Below, piece by piece: positions 63,778 through 64,000 of a stretch of DNA of 64,000 nucleotides. The stretch covers positions 1-64,000 of the forward strand of contig WVSP01000005.1 in NCBI GenBank assembly GCA_015689735.1, read 5' to 3'. A program made the translations under genes and the position numbers. How positions within the stretch are numbered: the stretch's first letter is position 1; every line of letters begins with the position of its first letter. Below the pieces are notes generated by a model, which was not told the DNA's origin, did not search any database, and worked only from the letters and a program-made list of their open reading frames with translations. This stretch comes from Rhodobacterales bacterium LSUCC0031 (lineage in GTDB: Bacteria; Pseudomonadota; Alphaproteobacteria; Rhodobacterales; Rhodobacteraceae).

Positions 63778-64000
63778 CGCGCAAACTTTCGGCGGCCGCG
63801 CGTACTTCATCGGCGGTGCCGATACTGCGCGTCTCCACCTCGCGCGCGATCCGTTTGACCATACCGCTCAGGGCTTTGCCTGCGCCGATCTCCCATGTCT
63901 CGGTGACACCGTTTTGGGCCATCCAGCCAATGCTTTCGCGCCAGCGTACCCGGCCCGTCACCTGTTCGACGAGCCGCGCCTTGATGTCATCCGGGTCGCT
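63770..64000 (-). CDS. fabD: Malonyl-CoA:ACP transacylase, C-terminal part (cut by window edge)
   Basis: The last 76 residues are present; the 5' part lies beyond the right edge. DDIKARLVEQVTGRVRWRES, then TETWEIGAGKALSGMVKRI is the conserved C-terminal part of FabD. It loads malonyl groups onto ACP. The catalytic Ser and His lie outside the window. It is the first visible gene of fabD-unknown-fabG-acpP-fabF-mltG. Confidence 0.9.
   Translation of the reverse strand, partial: SDPDDIKARLVEQVTGRVRWRESIGWMAQNGVTETWEIGAGKALSGMVKRIAREVETRSIGTADEVRAAAESLRDG

Overview
The window is high-GC chromosomal DNA from an alphaproteobacterium of the Rhodobacteraceae (Rhodobacter/Roseobacter group). The evidence is a complete RcGTA-type gene transfer agent cluster, a Rhodobacter-type 5-aminolevulinate synthase (hemA) with an FnrL-type box upstream, an Irr regulator divergent from fabA, and a double-hairpin intergenic element of the kind common in this family. 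No species call is possible from sequence reading alone.

Layout. 1-10 kb is a catabolic block: the end of a ureidoglycine aminohydrolase gene, a short-chain dehydrogenase lacking its usual catalytic Ser and Tyr, two GntR/FCD regulators, a tripartite tricarboxylate transporter (tctCBA), a hotdog thioesterase, a decarboxylase-like crotonase, a class III CoA-transferase and a malonyl-CoA synthetase (matB). Both GntR genes face a divergent catabolic gene across an intergenic region carrying ATTGTTGACAA. 10.3-11.6 kb is an AT-richer patch with two tandem, probably paralogous membrane proteins next to tRNA-Arg(CCG). 11.7-27 kb is mostly housekeeping: ispG, rodZ-like, hemA, an M20 peptidase, a MATE exporter, a NicO/DUF1007 metal uptake pair, parE, a small cytochrome c, an ABC-F ATPase and rplM-rpsI. 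27.5-37 kb mixes transport and catabolism (TDT transporter, crotonase, alcohol dehydrogenase, pcaD-pcaB, MFS exporter, PLP ammonia-lyase, hydrolase, HAD dehalogenase). 37-43 kb holds fabI-fabB, fabA, irr and typA, with a ydeI-like gene on the opposite strand between fabA and fabB.

44-59.2 kb is the gene transfer agent cluster, transcribed leftward from g1 (terminase small subunit) to g15 (tail hub/host specificity) plus a DUF2793 gene, all open and tightly coupled. It is flanked by cysE on one side and by fabD-(unknown)-fabG-acpP-fabF-mltG on the other. No integrase, replication or lysis gene is visible, as expected for a domesticated GTA rather than a prophage.

The points most worth a second look are: a roughly 168-residue insertion resembling a carbohydrate-binding jelly-roll inside the TIM barrel of the GTA hub protein g15; the GTA leader, with an intrinsic terminator, a lux-box-like palindrome and a near-CtrA site; and a possible malonate or methylmalonate pathway that pairs MatB with a crotonase-fold protein instead of the usual malonyl-CoA decarboxylase.
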